Position numbers and translations under genes: made by a program. Of a stretch of DNA of 64,000 nt, positions 36,050 through 44,249 are shown piece by piece; position 1 is the first letter of the stretch, and each line of letters starts with the position of its first letter. The DNA lies in contig NZ_CP092473.1 in assembly GCF_014287515.2 (NCBI RefSeq), positions 1,081,001 through 1,145,000 on the forward strand. The letters run 5' to 3'. The notes beneath the pieces were generated by a model that had not been told where the DNA came from, ran no database searches, and saw only the letters and a list, made by a program, of their open reading frames with translations. This DNA is from Roseburia rectibacter. Its GTDB lineage: Bacteria > Bacillota > Clostridia > Lachnospirales > Lachnospiraceae.

Positions 36050-37029
36050 ATTTTGAATACTATTATGGCACTCAGGCTGATCAGTTCAGTTTTATCCGGA
36101 TTCCAAGGATATTATTATTAGATGAAGCATTTTCCGCACTGTCTTTATCAGCTAAAGTCCTTTACTCGGTACTTCTGGATAGAATGGGACTGTCAATGAA
36201 AAATAAATGGCTTGACGAAGAAAACAAGGTGTACATTATCTATCAGATCACGGAGATACAGAGTGACTTGGGATTCTCTAAGAAAAAAGCAATGGATTAT
36301 CTCACAGAATTGGAGAAAATCGGACTGATTGAAAAGAAAAAGAGAGGCTTTGGATTGCCGAACATTATATATGTTAAGAGCTTTATGGCACATCAGAGTA
36401 GTCAAAGAAGTAATGAAATGGGAACTTCACAGGAAAAAGATGTGGTACATAGAAGTATCGAAATGGGAACTCCTGAGGTGATGAATAAGCACCTCAGAGG
36501 TGCCGAAACAGATACCTCAGAAGTGCCCAAAAACGGACTGCAAGAGGTTCCCAAAACGGTACCGCTATATAATAAGACTTATATGAATTATAATAATCAG
36601 AGTAATATCACATCGAATCATATCAAATCAGATGGCGATAGGATTCGATGTGATCAAAAAGAACAGACAATCAATGCTTATGCTGAACTGGTAAAGAAAA
36701 ATATTGATTTTGATGTTTTACTGCATACATATAGCAGAGAGCAGGATCTGGTAGAAGAAATATATCAGTTGATTCTGGAGACCGTTCAAACTGAAAAGGA
36801 TATGATACGGATCGCCGGCGAATATTATCCGGCAGGCTTTGTGAAGGGAAAATTACTGAAACTGAATTATTCGCATATCGAGTATGTGCTGGAGTGCATG
36901 GATAAAAATACTACGAAAGTCAGAAACATAAAACAATATTTGCTGGCTGCTTTATTTAATGCACCATCAACGATTGGAAGTTATTATAAAGCAGCGGTAA
37001 ATCACGACATGCCACAGTACGCAAACTGA
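36046..37029 (+). CDS. repA: RepA_N-type replication initiator with DUF6017-like C-terminus
   Basis: The ATG overlaps the parB stop (ATGA). Residues 1-110 match the RepA_N winged-helix domain (FSFIRIPRILLLDEAFSAL, AKVLYSVLLDRMGLSMKN). A variable linker follows. The C-terminal part (about 210-320: RIAGEYYPAGFVKGKLLKL, TKVRNIKQYLLAALFNAP) matches the DUF6017 type. Such proteins start replication of plasmids and excised elements, and their origin is often inside the gene. The 327-aa length is normal. Confidence 0.88.
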   Translation: MNFEYYYGTQADQFSFIRIPRILLLDEAFSALSLSAKVLYSVLLDRMGLSMKNKWLDEENKVYIIYQITEIQSDLGFSKKKAMDYLTELEKIGLIEKKKRGFGLPNIIYVKSFMAHQSSQRSNEMGTSQEKDVVHRSIEMGTPEVMNKHLRGAETDTSEVPKNGLQEVPKTVPLYNKTYMNYNNQSNITSNHIKSDGDRIRCDQKEQTINAYAELVKKNIDFDVLLHTYSREQDLVEEIYQLILETVQTEKDMIRIAGEYYPAGFVKGKLLKLNYSHIEYVLECMDKNTTKVRNIKQYLLAALFNAPSTIGSYYKAAVNHDMPQYAN

Positions 37030-37040
37030 AGGAGGTACTT

Positions 37041-37337
37041 ATGATTGTTTTAAGAATGGCAGGAAAAATTTTATTGTTACCGGTGTGGTTATTATTAGCC
37101 ACTGCCCATTTACTGGTAAAGATCGTAGTTGAAATCTACTGCATCGGCAAAGGGATTGTCAATCTCATTCTGGGTTTTATGCTGATTGGAACACTGCTCT
37201 GGTACAGACAATGGGAGCGGTTTGCTTTACTTGCAGTTGCCAGTGGTATCTTGCTGTTCTTTCTGTGGATCGGAGTGTTTATGGAAGTTATACTGGAATC
37301 AGCACAACACAAAATTGGAAAATGGATTATTAAGTGA
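37041..37337 (+). CDS. Small membrane protein of the RepA module
   Basis: The 98-aa protein has two or three membrane segments (ILLLPVWLLLATAHLLVKIVV, IVNLILGFMLIGTLLW, FALLAVASGILLFFLWIGVF). Proteins of this type often follow repA in clostridial mobile elements; their function is unknown. GGAGG lies 7 bases upstream and the gap to repA is 11 bases. Confidence 0.75.
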   Translation: MIVLRMAGKILLLPVWLLLATAHLLVKIVVEIYCIGKGIVNLILGFMLIGTLLWYRQWERFALLAVASGILLFFLWIGVFMEVILESAQHKIGKWIIK

Positions 37338-37347
37338 GGAAACTATT

Positions 37348-37473
37348 ATGGAAAAAGAATATATTCAGCTACCAGCATTAAAAAGAGATCTGGATCCAGA
37401 TGTTGTAAAGGTTTTATGGGCGTTTATTCAATTACCTGAGGAATACCAAGCACGCTATCAGGAGCAATATTGA
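37348..37473 (+). CDS. 41-aa protein, probable 5' part of a split gene
   Basis: ATG 37348 has AGTGAGG upstream. The product (LPALKRDLDPDVVKVLWAFI, LPEEYQARYQEQY) ends in TGA at 37471. The next frame continues a similar charged helical pattern through IELLNQRKEEADRQL, so a small indel near 37470 may have split one gene of about 145 codons. Alternatively the two are coupled by stop-start. Confidence 0.5.
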   Translation: MEKEYIQLPALKRDLDPDVVKVLWAFIQLPEEYQARYQEQY

Positions 37474-37474
37474 A

Positions 37475-37777
37475 TTGTTAAATCAGAGGAAAGAAGAAGC
37501 AGACAGGCAATTACAGGAGAATATCGAAAAGATTGATGCAGACGCAATTCATTTATATGAAGAAACCATGCGGAGCATGATTCGTGATATTGTTCAGCAA
37601 TCCTGTAACTTAGCTTGTTGGGTTCGTTATCATAAATATGATTTGGAAGAATCTCTGGAGGAGATGATAGACCAGCAGCCACATGCTGCAAAATATATTA
37701 TTGCAATGAATATACTTATGGATGACGCAGAGGGAAGCGAAAGTCCATTTGAGGGAAACAGTTTTATGACATCATAA
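37475..37777 (+). CDS. 100-aa helical protein, unknown, coupled to the upstream ORF
   Basis: The apparent start is TTG 37475 with GGAG about 10 bases upstream. The protein is charged and helical (NQRKEEADRQLQENIEKIDA) with a middle region IRDIVQQSCNLACWVRYHKY. No family is recognised. It is the last gene of the Par/Rep module, and the MATE pair follows. Confidence 0.55.
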   Translation: MLNQRKEEADRQLQENIEKIDADAIHLYEETMRSMIRDIVQQSCNLACWVRYHKYDLEESLEEMIDQQPHAAKYIIAMNILMDDAEGSESPFEGNSFMTS

Positions 37778-37824
37778 TTAAGGAAATCACAATCAATAGT
37801 GGAGCTGTCGGTAAATAACGTTTT

Positions 37825-39135
37825 TTACATATTTCCCGACAGCCCCATTCTTTTTCTTCTGTCTTTATATGCCAGAAACAGAATCGTCAGAAACGTAACT
37901 GTCTCCGCTGCAAGAAGAGAGATCCAGATTCCATTTAATCCGAATAATTTCGCAAGTATAACTGCGCAGATAACAATAGCAACAATTCCTCTCAGGAATG
38001 ATCCCACAATCGCGATTTTCGGTTCATCTACTGCTGAGAAATATGCCACCAGTACAACATTGATTCCTGCAACTATAAATCCAAGGAAATACAGACGCAG
38101 TCCTGTATGTGCATAATTCAATAACTGAACATTGTTTTCACTGTTGAAAATGCTGATTTGCGGGTCAGTTGCTGTCCAGATGATCAATTGGATCAATGCT
38201 TCTACTGCAAGACATACGAGCAGGCTCCATTTCAGAAGTTTTTTTACCTGAGTAGGCTGACCTTTTCCGTAGCTTTCACTGATCAGAGGCTGTGCTCCCT
38301 GGGCCAGACCGTTGAAGATTGCAAATGCCACGATAGAAAGGTTTGCCACAACTCCATAGGCTGCTACACCTACATTTCCTGCAATTCCCAGGATCAGGAA
38401 GTTAAATACAATAGCGATCACACCGGAAGACAGTTCACCGACGAATGCGGAAACTCCTAGCTGACAGCAGGAAATCAGGTGTCTGAATGACGGTTTTTTC
38501 CAATGGAATCCTACATGGTTTCTGCTGCTTCTGTAGTGTATGGTACAGACGCTCATTGTTACGATCGGACAGATTGCAGTAGCCAGTCCGGCTCCGGAAA
38601 ATCCCAGACCGACTGGGAACATGAATATATAATCAAATATAATGTTAAAGATACTTCCACTGATGGAACCGATCATTGCAATAGAAGGCGCCCCATCGTT
38701 TCTGGCAAATGCAGTAAATGTATAATTTGACATGAAGAATGGTGTTGCGATCAGAATAATTCTCACATAGTTTCGTCCAAGTCCGATCAGTCCGGCATCT
38801 GCACCCAGCAAAGCCAATGCTTTGTCCGGAATAAAAATTCCGATCAGCATAAATGGAACAGCAACCAGTATGCTCCAGGTTACTGACTGTACGAAATAAT
38901 GTTCTGTATTTTCTCCTTTTGCCCTGCTTATGGCATACCTGGTAGCGGAACCAATCCCGATCATAGCCCCAATCGCATAGATCAGTCCATAAACCGGCAG
39001 GATCAAATTGAGAACTGCCAGTCCGTCAGCACCGGAATATACAGATATAAGGAAAGTATCTGCCAGAACATAAACGGAAATCCCGATCATTCCGGCAACA
39101 CTCTGGGTTACATATTTAGTGAATCTTTTCAGCAT
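37825..39135 (-). CDS. MATE-family multidrug/Na+ antiporter 1
   Basis: The 436-aa protein has about 12 membrane segments in two six-helix halves. The N-terminus (KRFTKYVTQSVAGMIGISVY, VLADTFLISVYSGADGLAVL) has the MATE motif of helix 1. It likely exports cationic drugs or metabolites using ion gradients. The start ATG 39135 has AAGGAG about 10 bases upstream. It is divergent from the second MATE gene; the two may share a control region or form a pair. Confidence 0.9.
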   Translation of the reverse strand: MLKRFTKYVTQSVAGMIGISVYVLADTFLISVYSGADGLAVLNLILPVYGLIYAIGAMIGIGSATRYAISRAKGENTEHYFVQSVTWSILVAVPFMLIGIFIPDKALALLGADAGLIGLGRNYVRIILIATPFFMSNYTFTAFARNDGAPSIAMIGSISGSIFNIIFDYIFMFPVGLGFSGAGLATAICPIVTMSVCTIHYRSSRNHVGFHWKKPSFRHLISCCQLGVSAFVGELSSGVIAIVFNFLILGIAGNVGVAAYGVVANLSIVAFAIFNGLAQGAQPLISESYGKGQPTQVKKLLKWSLLVCLAVEALIQLIIWTATDPQISIFNSENNVQLLNYAHTGLRLYFLGFIVAGINVVLVAYFSAVDEPKIAIVGSFLRGIVAIVICAVILAKLFGLNGIWISLLAAETVTFLTILFLAYKDRRKRMGLSGNM

Positions 39136-39407
39136 AATTCATGTCTCCTTCCGTAAAGACTTGCCTTCTATTATATATCTGTATTTTAAAAAATAGCAAT
39201 CAAAAACTCCTCTCAGGCGCTATGCATAATAATTTCAACAACATGCTGCTTATAGCAGGTATTGATAAATTTATATCATTCTGATGATATATTATATTTC
39301 ATTTTTCACGTTAATGATGTAAAATTATCAATGTAAATATCAGGGCATATTCGAATAATCATTTCTAAACTTTTTCAAATATGCTCCGGAAAGGAACTTT
39401 TATACTA
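39136..39407. promoter_or_regulatory. Divergent promoter region between the MATE genes
   Basis: This AT-rich 272-base gap has no ORF. On the plus strand TTGATA (39262-39267) is followed 17 bases later by TGATAT/TATATT, a plausible promoter for the rightward gene. The leftward promoter is not clear. Confidence 0.4.
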
Positions 39408-40748
39408 ATGAAAACCAAGATTCAGGATATGACCTCCGGTTCACCGGGACGGTTGATCATTCTTTTTGCAATTCCCCTGATGCTGGGAAATATCTGTCAG
39501 CAGCTTTATACAATGGTGGATACCATGATTGTTGGTCAGGTTGCAGGTGTGGAGGCTCTTGCCGCACTGGGTGCTGTTGACTTTCTGATGTGGGTTGTCA
39601 CAGGAATATCCACAGGACTCACTCAGGGATTTTCTATTCAACTCTCCCAGTATTATGGGGCAAAGGATTTCGAAAATCTGCGTAAATCTCTGGCTCACAG
39701 TTACCGGCTGACCGCATTCATCGCAGCCGGAGTATTGATTCTCAGCCAGTCATTTGCTTCGCTGGTATTAACAGGGCTGCATACACCTTCCAATATTATC
39801 GGAATGTCTCTGTTATATCTGCGCATCATTTTCTGTGGAATCCCCGCCACAGCAGCCTATAATATGTTTGCTTCTGCTCTAAGGGCTATGGGAAACAGTA
39901 AAACACCGCTGACCGCAATGATCATCGCATCTGTGCTGAATGTCTCACTGGACATCCTTTTTGTGGCAGGCTTCGGATGGGGTGTGGCAGGAGCAGCAAT
40001 CGCAACTGTGATTGCACAGAGCTTCTCCGCTGTTTACTGTTTCCTGATTTTACGCAGAATTGATATCGTTCATCTGACCAGAGCAGATTTTATGCCTGCC
40101 TCCGGCATGAATGCCCGCCTGATGAAGCTTGGTATTCCTGTTGTATTTCAGAATATCATCATCGGTGTGGGCGGTCTGGTAGTCCAGTATGTGATCAATG
40201 GCTATGGTTTCCTTTTTGTAGCAGGATTTACAGCTACAAACAAGCTTTATGGTCTGCTGGAAATGGCTGCTATTTCCTATGGATATGCCATCGTTACCTA
40301 TGTGGGTCAGAATCTGGGAGCCGGAAAGATTGACAGGATCAGAAAAGGCGTACGCAGCAGTATGCTGCTTTCCCTGCTTACCTCACTGATCATTTCTGCT
40401 GCCATGTTTTTATTTGGAAAAAATATTCTCTCACTTTTCATCTCAGGTGAACCGCAGCAGACACAGCAGGTATTGGCAATTGCTTTTAAATACCTTTCTA
40501 TTATGGCTGCCATGCTCTGGGTTTTGTACTTCCTGTACGTGTACAGATCTGTACTTCAGGGGATGGGAGATACCTTAATGCCTATGGTAAGTGGTATGGC
40601 TGAATTTGTCATGCGTATCAGTGCTGCACTGATCCTTCCCCATTTTATCGGACAGGACGGTATTTTCTTTGCAGAGATTGCAGCATGGAGCGGAGCCACT
40701 GTGATCTTATGCATCAGCTATTATGTACGGATGCATAAATATCATTAA
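39408..40748 (+). CDS. MATE-family efflux transporter 2
   Basis: ATG 39408 is the likely start (446 aa); an earlier ATG at 39381 overlaps the ribosome site GGAAAGG. The start DMTSGSPGRLIILFAIPLML, GNICQQLYTMVDTMIVGQ is the classic DinF/NorM-like clostridial MATE signature. About 12 membrane segments are visible. It diverges clearly from the leftward MATE, so it is not a recent duplicate. Confidence 0.92.
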   Translation: MKTKIQDMTSGSPGRLIILFAIPLMLGNICQQLYTMVDTMIVGQVAGVEALAALGAVDFLMWVVTGISTGLTQGFSIQLSQYYGAKDFENLRKSLAHSYRLTAFIAAGVLILSQSFASLVLTGLHTPSNIIGMSLLYLRIIFCGIPATAAYNMFASALRAMGNSKTPLTAMIIASVLNVSLDILFVAGFGWGVAGAAIATVIAQSFSAVYCFLILRRIDIVHLTRADFMPASGMNARLMKLGIPVVFQNIIIGVGGLVVQYVINGYGFLFVAGFTATNKLYGLLEMAAISYGYAIVTYVGQNLGAGKIDRIRKGVRSSMLLSLLTSLIISAAMFLFGKNILSLFISGEPQQTQQVLAIAFKYLSIMAAMLWVLYFLYVYRSVLQGMGDTLMPMVSGMAEFVMRISAALILPHFIGQDGIFFAEIAAWSGATVILCISYYVRMHKYH

Positions 40749-40804
40749 AACAAAACAGGGAGCTGTCGGTAAATAACGTTTTTTAGAGCTGACAGCACCA
40801 AACA

Positions 40805-40862
40805 AAAATATCCTGACAGTTACAGAGCTTTCTGGCTCTGCAACTTGTTCAGGATATTTTTA
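40805..40862 (+). terminator. Strong hairpin beside the IS1182 remnant
   Basis: AAATATCCTGA pairs with TCAGGATATTT, with an inner CAGAGC/GCTCTG stem. T-rich sequence follows. It can serve both strands. A second hairpin, AAAAAATCC-TTGTTT-GGATTTTTT, follows at about 40895-40917. Confidence 0.7.
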
Positions 40863-40957
40863 TTTTGATAAATACTTTCTGTTTTTGGCCGCAAAAAATC
40901 CTTGTTTGGATTTTTTCAGCCGCATTTTTTTCTAGGCAGTTTTTCCTTCAAATTTTC

Positions 40958-42020
40958 TCAGTTTTTCGTATAAAAACGATGATATTTATTTATATTTCTT
41001 CCAATAGCATACAGCATGAATTCTTTATATACCTTATCTGCCGAACGGTAATTAAAACGCCGGAAGTTCTCATTTTCCTTGATATCTCCAAAATGTCCTT
41101 CCGTCTGAATGGAACGTGTCTGGCGTTTCAGGATCCCGCGTTCACTCTGGATATTGGCATGCGATCTTTCTTTCAGTTTCTCCCATTGTTCATTGATCTT
41201 CATGACTTTGTTCTTTTCGGCATCTTTTTCCGCATCATACTTATACAGACAACGCGCTTTATGTTCACATCCGCTGCAGTCTGCACAACCATATACCTCA
41301 AAGGTCTGTGTATATCCATCCTGCTCTTTGCTCTCTATCCTGAGATGCCGCAGTTCACGTCCGTCATGGCAGATATAGAACTGTTCATCTTCAAAGATCC
41401 CTGTCCTCATGTTGTAATATTTACTGATATCTTCTGAATAAGCGCGTGTTTTTCGCTTTTCATGATCCTGCAGTTTTATATAACTGGATATTTCATTCCG
41501 TTTTAAATAAAGCAGATTTTTTTCACTACAGTACCCGCTGTCCGCAGTTACTTCTTCCAGAATACTCCCGAAAGCATTCTTATGTTTTTCAAGGACCGGG
41601 ATCAGGGTATTATAATCGGTGCGGTCGCTGCTTACATATCCATGTACGATATAATAATTCTCTACCGCGATCTGAACATTATATGCTGGCTTTAACTGTC
41701 CGTTCAGCATGTGATCTTCTTTCATACGCATAAAAGTCGCTTCCAGATCTGTTTTGGAATAACTGTTTCTGTCTTTTCCCATGATCTCAAAGCATTCTTT
41801 ATATTCCATCAGTCGTTTTCCGCATTGTTCCAGTTCCTCATGCAGCTGTTGAAGTGCAGGTTTTCTTTTTCCTTTTCCGTAAACGAATTCGATTCCCTCG
41901 TTGTCTGCGATCATCGTGAGATTGTTCTGGAGTTTCCGTATTTCAAGCGGTGAACAGTTATCGATCTCTATAATACGGTTATTTGAAAGCTTTTTATGTT
42001 TTACAAGCTTTCGTTTCCAA
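40958..42020 (-). pseudogene. IS1182-family transposase, 5'-truncated
   Basis: The longest ATG frame (41914 down to 40958, 318 aa) is the C-terminal part of an IS1182-type DDE transposase (EEVTADSGYCSEKNLLYLK, YGCADCSGCEHKARCLYKY, QTEGHFGDIKENENFRRFNY). The same frame continues upstream without start to about 42020 (LSNNRIIEIDNCSPLEIRKL), then homology ends. Full-length relatives have about 200 more residues. The element is dead. Confidence 0.85.
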
Positions 42021-42055
42021 AAGTGGGGAGGGTCCCGCTTTTGAGGCGAATGCCC

Positions 42056-42075
42056 GGCAGTGTATATACACTGCC
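42056..42075. repeat. Perfect 20-bp palindrome
   Basis: GGCAGTGTATATACACTGCC reads the same on both strands. It lies between the IS1182 remnant and a methylase remnant. It could be a former transposon end, a binding site or a hairpin; nothing else in 42080-42240 could be assigned. Confidence 0.7.
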
Positions 42076-42247
42076 TGTCCCTGCTATTCTTAGCTCTCAG
42101 GCATTAAATACAAAAATAATTCGGTAAGTTCATTCTCTTGCTGAACTAAGTTTTTAAAGTATACGTATGTTTGTGAAATGATAGATATCAAGAAAAAAGG
42201 ATAAATTAAACTTGGCATAATTGTTTTATTGAAGGAGGGCCATTACA

Positions 42248-42382
42248 ATGGCATTTTCATATATTGATATATTTGCTGGTGCAGGTGGCCTTTCAGAGGG
42301 CTTTCAAAGAAATGGCTATATACCAGTAGGTCAATTCATCCTAGCTATGGATACCTGGTTTGAAAAACTGATGGAGAAATAA
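42248..42382 (+). pseudogene. DNA cytosine-5 methyltransferase, N-terminal fragment
   Basis: After GGAGGG, ATG 42248 starts SYIDIFAGAGGLSEGFQRNG, the SAM-binding motif I of C5 methylases (FAGAGGLSEGF). At about residue 28 the sequence changes to an unrelated end (FILAMDTWFEKLMEK) and stops. The rest, including the PC motif, is gone. Confidence 0.8.
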
Positions 42383-42450
42383 TCTAGGAAAATAGTTTAA
42401 AGTTTACATGTTATGATCATGTATGAAGTTGGAACAAAATAAAAGAATTG

Positions 42451-42459
42451 TGCTATAAT
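42451..42459 (+). promoter_or_regulatory. Extended -10 promoter of the bsh1-alarmone-cls operon
   Basis: TGCTATAAT has a perfect -10 (42454-42459) with the TG extension. A TTGGAA 19 bases upstream is a poor -35. It lies 58 bases before the bsh1 start. Confidence 0.5.
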
Positions 42460-42517
42460 ATTGTTCAAGAAAAAAACTCATTGACATATTTCAATCTATT
42501 TAGGAGGATAAACGATC

Positions 42518-43495
42518 ATGTGTACAGCAGCAACTTATAAAACAAAAGATTTTTACTTTGGACGAACCCTCGATTATGAATTCTCTTATGGTGATCAGAT
42601 AGTAATTACACCACGTAATTATGCGTTTAATTTTCGCCATGTTGGCGATATGAAAAATCATTATGCAATTATTGGAATGGCTCATGTTGCAGAAGATTAT
42701 CCTTTGTATTATGATGCTATGAATGAAAAAGGAGTGGCAATGGCAGGACTGAATTTTGTCGGAAATGCTGTTTATGCCGCGATTAAGCCAGATGTGGAAA
42801 ATATTGCACAGTTTGAATTTATTCCGTGGATTTTAAGTCAGTGTTCTTCTTTAGTTGAAGTTCGCGAGCTTCTTGAACGAATTAATATTGTTAATACTCC
42901 TTTCAGCGAGCAATTACCATTAGCACAATTACACTGGATCATTTCTGATGAGAATGAGTCAATTACGGTAGAATCTATGTCAGATGGTTTGCATATTTAT
43001 GACAATCCAGTAGGAGTGCTTACGAATAATCCGCCATTTCCACAGCAGATGTTTCAACTAAATAATTATATGTATTTATCTCCTAAACAGCCCAGAAATA
43101 CTTTCTGCGAAAATTTGGCTCTTGATGCATATAGTAGAGGTATGGGAGGATTAGGTCTTCCGGGAGATCTCTCATCTTCCTCTCGCTTTGTACGTGTAGC
43201 TTTTACAAAGGTAAATGCAATTTCAGGTGAATCAGAGGAAGAAAGCGTTAGCCAATTCTTCCACATTCTCGGATCTGTGGATCAGCAACGAGGATGTTGC
43301 GAAGTAGCGGATGGAAAATATGAAATCACATTGTATACGTCGTGTTGTAATGTTACAAAAGGTATTTATTATTACAATACTTATGAAAACCATCAGATCA
43401 GTGCAGTAGATATGCATGTAGAAAATCTGGATAGTGATAAAATGATTTGTTATCCAGTAATTCAAGGAGAACGAATCAACTATCAAAATAAATAA
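42518..43495 (+). CDS. bsh: Choloylglycine hydrolase family protein, bile salt hydrolase-like (1)
   Basis: The 325-aa Ntn hydrolase has the nucleophile Cys2 exposed after Met removal. Arg16 and Asp19 lie in FGRTLDYEFS, the substrate loop is MAGLNFVGNA, and TNNPPF holds the conserved Asn. It probably cuts glycine or taurine from bile salts; penicillin V acylase or N-acyl-homoserine lactone activity in this family cannot be excluded. There is no signal peptide, so it is cytoplasmic. AGGAGG precedes the start. A small alarmone synthetase and cls follow. Closely related to the copy at 51834. Confidence 0.9.
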   Translation: MCTAATYKTKDFYFGRTLDYEFSYGDQIVITPRNYAFNFRHVGDMKNHYAIIGMAHVAEDYPLYYDAMNEKGVAMAGLNFVGNAVYAAIKPDVENIAQFEFIPWILSQCSSLVEVRELLERINIVNTPFSEQLPLAQLHWIISDENESITVESMSDGLHIYDNPVGVLTNNPPFPQQMFQLNNYMYLSPKQPRNTFCENLALDAYSRGMGGLGLPGDLSSSSRFVRVAFTKVNAISGESEEESVSQFFHILGSVDQQRGCCEVADGKYEITLYTSCCNVTKGIYYYNTYENHQISAVDMHVENLDSDKMICYPVIQGERINYQNK

Positions 43496-43533
43496 TGTTT
43501 TGAAATCAGGGATGAGGTAGAAAGGAAAGTTTC

Positions 43534-44214
43534 ATGACAAAAGATGAAGTAAAAAAACTCAGGATGGCTAGTCCGGAATCACTACAGTTTTTAAATAATG
43601 CTACAAAATTTTATAATTTAATGATGATGTATCGTTGTGCTATTCGGGAGATACAAACTAAACTTGAGGTTTTGGATGATGAATTTTCAGTTGAGAACAA
43701 TCGAAATCCTATTTCTTTTATAAAAACAAGAATTAAGCAGCCCAATAGTATTTACGATAAACTGCAGAAGATGGGATATGAATTTACAACAGAAAATATA
43801 CAGACATATCTCAATGATGTAGCAGGCGTTCGAATAGTTTGTGCGTTTATTGACGATATTTATATGATATCAGATTTGATTACCCAACAGGATGATATTA
43901 AAGTTATTGAAATAAAAGATTATATAAAAAATCCAAAATCGAATGGTTATCGAAGCTATCATATGATTGTTGAAATACCAGTATTTTTTGCTAAGGGTAA
44001 AACACCTATGCGTGTAGAATTACAGATTCGAACCAATGGTATGGATTTCTGGGCAACATTGGAACATCAACTTCGCTATAAAAAAGGAATTGAAGAAATG
44101 CCTGGCTATGATGAGATAAGTGAAGAATTACTTCATTCTGCAAGAGCTATCATTGAAGCAGATAATGAAATGCAGAGAATAAAAGACAAAATTGGTATGT
44201 TCCACGAAATTTAG
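43534..44214 (+). CDS. relQ: Small alarmone synthetase (RelQ/YjbM-like)
   Basis: The 226-aa protein has only a RelA/SpoT synthetase domain. IYDKLQKMGYEFTTENIQTY and AGVRIVCAFIDDIYMISDLI lead to the catalytic KNPKSNGYRSYHMIVEIPVF and VELQIRTNGMDFWATLEHQL. There is no HD hydrolase, TGS or ACT domain. Such enzymes make (p)ppGpp or pGpp on transcriptional induction under cell-envelope stress. It lies between a bile salt hydrolase-like gene and cls, with AGAAAGGAAAG before its start. Confidence 0.9.
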   Translation: MTKDEVKKLRMASPESLQFLNNATKFYNLMMMYRCAIREIQTKLEVLDDEFSVENNRNPISFIKTRIKQPNSIYDKLQKMGYEFTTENIQTYLNDVAGVRIVCAFIDDIYMISDLITQQDDIKVIEIKDYIKNPKSNGYRSYHMIVEIPVFFAKGKTPMRVELQIRTNGMDFWATLEHQLRYKKGIEEMPGYDEISEELLHSARAIIEADNEMQRIKDKIGMFHEI

Positions 44215-44249
44215 GGAGAAAACTGAGCAAATAGGAAGGTGGAATATAT

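Larger units (their letters stand above)
37801..40785. repeat. 27-bp direct repeats (37801-37827, 40759-40785) flanking the MATE pair
   Basis: The same 27 bases (GGAGCTGTCGGTAAATAACG then TTTTTTA) occur at both positions in direct orientation. Everything between is the divergent MATE pair. Each copy also forms one arm of a hairpin with nearby CCGACAGC or GACAGC, so they may be terminators of the two genes. Their identity and direct orientation instead suggest ends of a cassette. Confidence 0.8.

Noticed and set aside
40865..41437. 190-aa plus-strand ORF
   Set aside because: It lies antisense to the IS1182 transposase remnant and has no ribosome site or recognisable domain.
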